Shown here: piece after piece, positions 15,109-18,669 of the stretch
Numbering within the stretch: the first letter of the stretch is position 1
Layout: each line of letters opens with the position of its first letter
Assembly (NCBI GenBank): GCA_046304235.1
Contig: JBKCEW010000059.1
Coordinates: forward strand, 1-18,669
From: CANHVK01 sp046304235
Lineage (GTDB): Bacteria > Bacteroidota > Bacteroidia > Flavobacteriales_D > Crocinitomicaceae
Length of the DNA: 18,669 nucleotides
Direction: 5' to 3'
Translations under genes and position numbers: made by a program
The notes under the pieces: generated by a model
The model's database searches: none
What the model saw: the letters and a program-made list of their open reading frames with translations, nothing else
What the model was told of the DNA's origin: nothing

Positions 15109-16116
15109 TCAGAGAATATTTACTTCCCTTTCTAATTCAATTGAAAACTTTGTGTATACATCATCAATAATTGCTTGTGACAATTCAAAAATCTCTTTCC
15201 CAGTAGCCCCCCCATAATTTACCAACACCAATGCTTGCTTTGTATGAACACCGCAATTACCAACTTTTTTTCCTTTCCAACCAGCTGTCTCAATCAACCA
15301 ACCTGCAGGAATTTTTACTTGATTTGAGTTTATAGTGTAACTAGGAACATCTGGATAACTTATTTTGATGGTTTCATATAAAGTAGTTGAAACAACTGGA
15401 TTTTTAAAAAAACTGCCCGCATTTCCTAATTCTTTTGGATCTGGAAGCTTACTTTTTCGTATTGAAATAACAGCATCACTCACCTCTTTTATAGAGGGTG
15501 TTGTAATTCCTTTGGACGCTAATTCAGCATTTATTGCCCCATAACTAGTGTTTAATACTGCATGTTTCTGTAACCTGAAATATACATGGGTAATAATGAA
15601 TTTTCCTTTTAGTTTTCGCTTAAAGACACTCTCTCTATAACCAAATTCACATGCTTCATGAGAAAAAGTATGAATTTCTTTTGTAGCAATCTCTAATGCT
15701 TCTAATTTTTCAAAACAATCTTTTATTTCAACCCCATAAGCACCAATATTCTGCATGGGTGAAGCCCCTACACTCCCGGGAATTAAAGATAAATTCTCCA
15801 AACCATAATATTGATTTTCAATTGAAAACATTACTAAATCATGCCAAACAACTCCCCCTCCCACTTTTAGTAATACAGTTTCAGATGTTTCTTCAGCTAC
15901 TTCTACTCCGAGTATTTCATTTTTTAAAACTAGTCCTTGAATGTCATTTGTTAATAATAAATTACTTCCTCCACCAAGTATAGTGAGTTGATTTCCTGCC
16001 GATTGATCTAATAATGATTGTAAGGTATTTAGATCAGAAAAAGTAGCAAACAACTCAGCATAAGAATCTATACCAAAAGTGGTGAATGGCTTTAAATTAA
16101 CGTGCTTACGAAACAT
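15109..16116 (-). CDS. murB: UDP-N-acetylenolpyruvoylglucosamine reductase
   Basis: MurB is the FAD enzyme that reduces the enolpyruvyl group to make UDP-N-acetylmuramate, the second committed step of peptidoglycan synthesis. At 335 residues it matches the type I (E. coli-like) form. FAD-binding blocks are LGGGSNLLL (47-55) and PGSVGASPMQNIGAYG (113-128). Active-site residues line up with the known ones: Tyr160-Arg161 in GYRESVFKR, Ser235 in NAGSFFKNP, and Glu331 in LEREVNIL. It sits between sppA (7-base gap) and truA (1-base gap), in the same direction. Confidence 0.97.
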   Translation of the reverse strand: MFRKHVNLKPFTTFGIDSYAELFATFSDLNTLQSLLDQSAGNQLTILGGGSNLLLTNDIQGLVLKNEILGVEVAEETSETVLLKVGGGVVWHDLVMFSIENQYYGLENLSLIPGSVGASPMQNIGAYGVEIKDCFEKLEALEIATKEIHTFSHEACEFGYRESVFKRKLKGKFIITHVYFRLQKHAVLNTSYGAINAELASKGITTPSIKEVSDAVISIRKSKLPDPKELGNAGSFFKNPVVSTTLYETIKISYPDVPSYTINSNQVKIPAGWLIETAGWKGKKVGNCGVHTKQALVLVNYGGATGKEIFELSQAIIDDVYTKFSIELEREVNIL

Positions 16117-16123
16117 CTTTAGT

Positions 16124-17908
16124 TTATTTTAATTCATAATAGTGTGGGATTCTCATCTGAATTCCTTCGAATTTCTCAAAAGTAGAAATTGTATGTAAAT
16201 AGTCCTCTACAAGTTTGGGCATTTTATGCTTTGTCAATGAAATTTTAGAATTTTCTTTCATTTCATCTAATTCTTCTAACCAAGTTTCAAGTGCTTCTTG
16301 TTTTTTTATTGGCCAATATTTGATTACCGGTGACTTTAACTTAACTTTTTTAATTGCATATTTGATAGCATCATCTAAACCTCCAATTTCATCAACTAAC
16401 CCGATTTGTTTTGCTTTTGCACCTATCCAAACTCTTCCTCTAGCAATACGATGTACCTCAACTTTGCTTAATTTTCTTCCTTGAGCAACTTTTGAGACGA
16501 AATCGGAATAAATTCCATTGACATCTTTTTGAATAATGGCTATCTCTTGAGAAGAAAGTCTTTTATTCAATGAAAGTACTGCATGTTTATTCGTTTGAAC
16601 ACGATCGAAAGTAACCCCTAATTTTTCTTCGAACAATCTTCCAGTATATGGTATAACTCCAAAAACACCGATTGAACCAGTAATTGTTGTTGGCTCTGCA
16701 AAAATATAACTCGCAGGAGTAGATATATAATAACCACCAGAAGCTGCTAAATCACCCATCGAAACGATTACTGGTTTTATTTTATTTGCTAACATGACTT
16801 CACGCCAGATGATATCACTTGCTAAAGCTGAACCACCTGGACTATTTACACGTAAAACAATTGTTTTTATCGATTCTTCGAGTCGTGCCTCACGAATGTA
16901 GGATGCTACTTTGTTTGAAGATAATTCTTTTCCATCAAATGTAATTTCTCCCTCAGCTAAAATAACAGCTACGGAAGGATTTTTTACATCCACTAAAGAC
17001 TGATCTTCATAAAAAGATTTTTTTGCATATTTTTCAAAATGAATAAATGGTAATTTTTTATTTAATGACAAGCGTATTTTTTTTGCTAATAAAGCATCTA
17101 TTTCATCTTGATAAAGCGCTTCTTTCAACAATCCAACATTCACTGCTTCTGAAACAGTTGTCATAGATGCATTTTCTGCATAACGATTCAATTTTTCCTT
17201 TGATATGCCAGTGCTTTTAGAGAGATCTGTCTTAATTTCCTCCCAAATAGCATTGTAAATTTCTTGGGTTTGTAATCTTGCCGAATCTGAAAGTTTGGTA
17301 TGTATATAGGGTTCGACAGCGCTTTTGAAGTGATTTTCATGACCTCGAATCACTTGCATTTCAACTCCTAACTTAGTTAGTGTATTGTAGTAAAACTCAT
17401 ACTCTCTTCCTAAACCTAAAAATTCAATGTGTGTTGAAGGAAAACCATAATTTTCCTGTGCCGACGAAGTAAGATATAATTGCTTTAGTGTTATTAATTC
17501 ACCTGTATTGTATGCTACAACAAATTTTCCTGATTTTTGAAAAGATTCAATCCCCTTTTTTAGTTCTTTTATGGTTGTATATCCCGCATTCAAATTAGAT
17601 AATTCCAAATAGAGACCTTTAATTGTTGGATCTTTTTTTGCTTTCTCTAAACCAAAAAGTAAATCTGATAATCCAAGCTGTTCTTTTACAGAGAGGTTAT
17701 AAGGGTCAAACTCACTTTTGCTATTTTCTAAAATAGTTCCATCAAGTCGCATTTTTAAAATGCCAGTAGCATTCTCTTCTTTTTCAACTCCAGAAAAGCT
17801 CGCTATTAAACCTCCCAAAACCCCAAAAAAAGCAAATAAACTAATTACTCCTGCTACAATTACAGCGATTAAAGTAGGCCAAAAAATGCGCCAAAAAGAG
17901 ATTTTCAT
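16124..17908 (-). CDS. sppA: Signal peptide peptidase SppA, 67K type
   Basis: This membrane-bound serine protease degrades cleaved signal peptides. With the ATG at 17908 it has 594 residues, the double-domain (67K) form. A transmembrane segment spans about residues 7-37. The catalytic lysine is in HFKSAVEPY of the N-terminal half (about K195), and the nucleophile Ser is in GDLAASGGYY of the C-terminal half (about S390). VNSPGGSALASD (about 355-366) forms the oxyanion region, and TGSIGVFG follows. An in-frame TTG ten codons upstream falls inside a perfect -7 box, so it was rejected as the start. It heads the sppA-murB-truA cluster and is divergent from folK. Confidence 0.93.
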   Translation of the reverse strand: MKISFWRIFWPTLIAVIVAGVISLFAFFGVLGGLIASFSGVEKEENATGILKMRLDGTILENSKSEFDPYNLSVKEQLGLSDLLFGLEKAKKDPTIKGLYLELSNLNAGYTTIKELKKGIESFQKSGKFVVAYNTGELITLKQLYLTSSAQENYGFPSTHIEFLGLGREYEFYYNTLTKLGVEMQVIRGHENHFKSAVEPYIHTKLSDSARLQTQEIYNAIWEEIKTDLSKSTGISKEKLNRYAENASMTTVSEAVNVGLLKEALYQDEIDALLAKKIRLSLNKKLPFIHFEKYAKKSFYEDQSLVDVKNPSVAVILAEGEITFDGKELSSNKVASYIREARLEESIKTIVLRVNSPGGSALASDIIWREVMLANKIKPVIVSMGDLAASGGYYISTPASYIFAEPTTITGSIGVFGVIPYTGRLFEEKLGVTFDRVQTNKHAVLSLNKRLSSQEIAIIQKDVNGIYSDFVSKVAQGRKLSKVEVHRIARGRVWIGAKAKQIGLVDEIGGLDDAIKYAIKKVKLKSPVIKYWPIKKQEALETWLEELDEMKENSKISLTKHKMPKLVEDYLHTISTFEKFEGIQMRIPHYYELK

Positions 17909-17935
17909 ACGTTTATCTATTACTGGATCAATGAA

Positions 17936-17943
17936 CAAAAATA
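17936..17943 (-). promoter_or_regulatory. -7 box of the sppA-murB-truA cluster
   Basis: On the minus strand this reads TATTTTTG, an exact TAnnTTTG match, 27 bases upstream of the sppA ATG. It is the same octamer as in front of the coiled-coil membrane protein gene. Confidence 0.5.
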
Positions 17944-17976
17944 ATCAACCCTATCTAGATAAAGCTAAAAGATTAA

Positions 17977-17984
17977 TACTTTTG
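17977..17984 (+). promoter_or_regulatory. -7 box of folK
   Basis: TACTTTTG matches TAnnTTTG exactly, 17 bases before the folK ATG. With the sppA box it makes a divergent promoter pair inside 93 bases. No -33 box is clear. Confidence 0.5.
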
Positions 17985-18001
17985 AAAAAATTAGTAACAA
18001 A

Positions 18002-18502
18002 ATGAATCAAGATACCATTGTTTATATTGGCTTAGGATCCAATCTTGGTAATAAAGAAGAAAACATTAAAAGAGCAATATTGTTATTGCAAGAAAAATAC
18101 AATACAAACCTAATATCCAGTTTATATGCATCTGAACCTTGGGGCTATAATTCTGATTCACATTTTTTTAATGCTGTGATTTGCATATCAACGAACGAAT
18201 CTCCTATTTCTGTTTTCAATTCACTAAAGTTGATTGAATCAAAACTCGGTAGAATAAAAAAGAATACAGATCGTTATGAAGACCGTATTATCGACTTAGA
18301 CATTCTGTTTTATGGTGAGGAAATAATTGAAAATGAAATAATAACAATTCCACATAAAGAAATATCTAACCGAAGATTTGTCCTAGATCCTTTGAATGAA
18401 TTAACTCCAGACTTCATTCATCCAGTATTAAAAAAAACAATTCATGTCCTATTAGAAAATTGTCAAGACACCTCAATATTGGAACAAATAACTAATAATT
18501 AA
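18002..18502 (+). CDS. folK: 2-amino-4-hydroxy-6-hydroxymethyldihydropteridine diphosphokinase
   Basis: FolK (HPPK) transfers pyrophosphate from ATP to 6-hydroxymethyl-dihydropterin in folate synthesis. It has 166 residues, standard for the stand-alone enzyme. Markers are YIGLGSNLGNKEENI (8-22), SSLYASEPWGY (39-49), HFFNAVI (54-60), the metal-binding DLD of RIIDLDILFYG (D98, D100), and PHKEISNRRFVLDPL (117-131). folP and folB are not adjacent; instead folK is divergent from sppA. No terminator is visible in the 78 bases before the next gene. Confidence 0.96.
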   Translation: MNQDTIVYIGLGSNLGNKEENIKRAILLLQEKYNTNLISSLYASEPWGYNSDSHFFNAVICISTNESPISVFNSLKLIESKLGRIKKNTDRYEDRIIDLDILFYGEEIIENEIITIPHKEISNRRFVLDPLNELTPDFIHPVLKKTIHVLLENCQDTSILEQITNN

Positions 18503-18552
18503 TCGTCAAAAGAAATTTATTACGTATAATTGTAAATTAATAAATAATTAAG

Positions 18553-18569
18553 TTTTTGCTCTAATTTAA
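18553..18569 (+). promoter_or_regulatory. Putative promoter segment of the right-edge lipoprotein gene
   Basis: TTTTTGCTCTAATTTAA differs at one base from the segment upstream of pssA (1088-1104). It ends 11 bases before the ATG. The function is inferred from recurrence and position only. Confidence 0.3.
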
Positions 18570-18580
18570 AACGGCTAGAA

Positions 18581-18669
18581 ATGAATTATCACTTAAAAAG
18601 TCTTGCAACATTAATATTAGCAGGCACTTTAGCTGCAAGTTGCAACCTATTAAAAGATCTAAATTACAC
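18581..18669 (+). CDS. N-terminus of a lipoprotein, cut by the right edge
   Basis: An ATG at 18581 opens a frame that stays open to the window end (29 full codons). It reads MNYHLKSLATLILAGT and then LAASC, a good lipobox with the lipidated Cys at residue 21, followed by NLLKDLNY. This indicates export and lipid anchoring, probably at the outer membrane. Too little is present to name a family. The upstream segment TTTTTGCTCTAATTTAA (18553-18569) recurs in front of pssA and supports a promoter and this start. Confidence 0.7.
   Translation, partial: MNYHLKSLATLILAGTLAASCNLLKDLNY

Overview
The window looks like a chromosomal stretch from a low-GC member of the Bacteroidota, most likely Flavobacteriales. 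The signs are a PorV/PorQ-family outer-membrane protein (type IX secretion), a GldA-type gliding-motility ATPase, and several upstream boxes matching the Bacteroidota -7 element TAnnTTTG. Start codons also mostly lack Shine-Dalgarno sequences. A family such as Crocinitomicaceae is possible but cannot be fixed from this sequence alone. Nearly all of it is housekeeping DNA. It is densely packed, with no gene-free stretch longer than about 190 bases and no rRNA, tRNA, CRISPR array or insertion sequence that I could find.

Layout, left to right. A PorV/PorQ-family gene runs leftward off the edge (1-1020). Divergent from it, pssA and purS are translationally coupled and end at a clear terminator. 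An aldehyde dehydrogenase of the 2,5-dioxovalerate (alpha-ketoglutaric semialdehyde) type follows. Next is a 185-base intergenic region holding four 18-bp palindromes at an exact 32-bp period, with a decayed fifth copy in register. It leads into an AAA ATPase with a DUF4143-type C-terminus. On the minus strand come gldA and rluF. Then rsgA-dtd-mazG form a plus-strand operon meeting nadC head-on.

The middle and right hold a conserved membrane-anchored coiled-coil protein of unknown function, a strong bidirectional terminator, accA, and ispE. A secreted protein made of fourteen back-to-back TPR units follows, then a minus-strand cluster sppA-murB-truA, then divergent folK. The start of a lipoprotein gene lies at the right edge.

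Functionally the genes cover envelope biogenesis (pssA, accA, murB, sppA, PorV/Q, gldA), cofactor and isoprenoid synthesis (nadC, folK, ispE), purine synthesis (purS), ribosome and RNA maturation or quality control (rluF, rsgA, truA, dtd) and nucleotide-pool cleaning (mazG-like). The one accessory-looking item, and the best candidate for something new, is the AAA ATPase with its helically phased palindrome array. The last palindrome sits in the -33 region next to a perfect -7 box, which suggests a cooperatively bound operator, perhaps autoregulatory.
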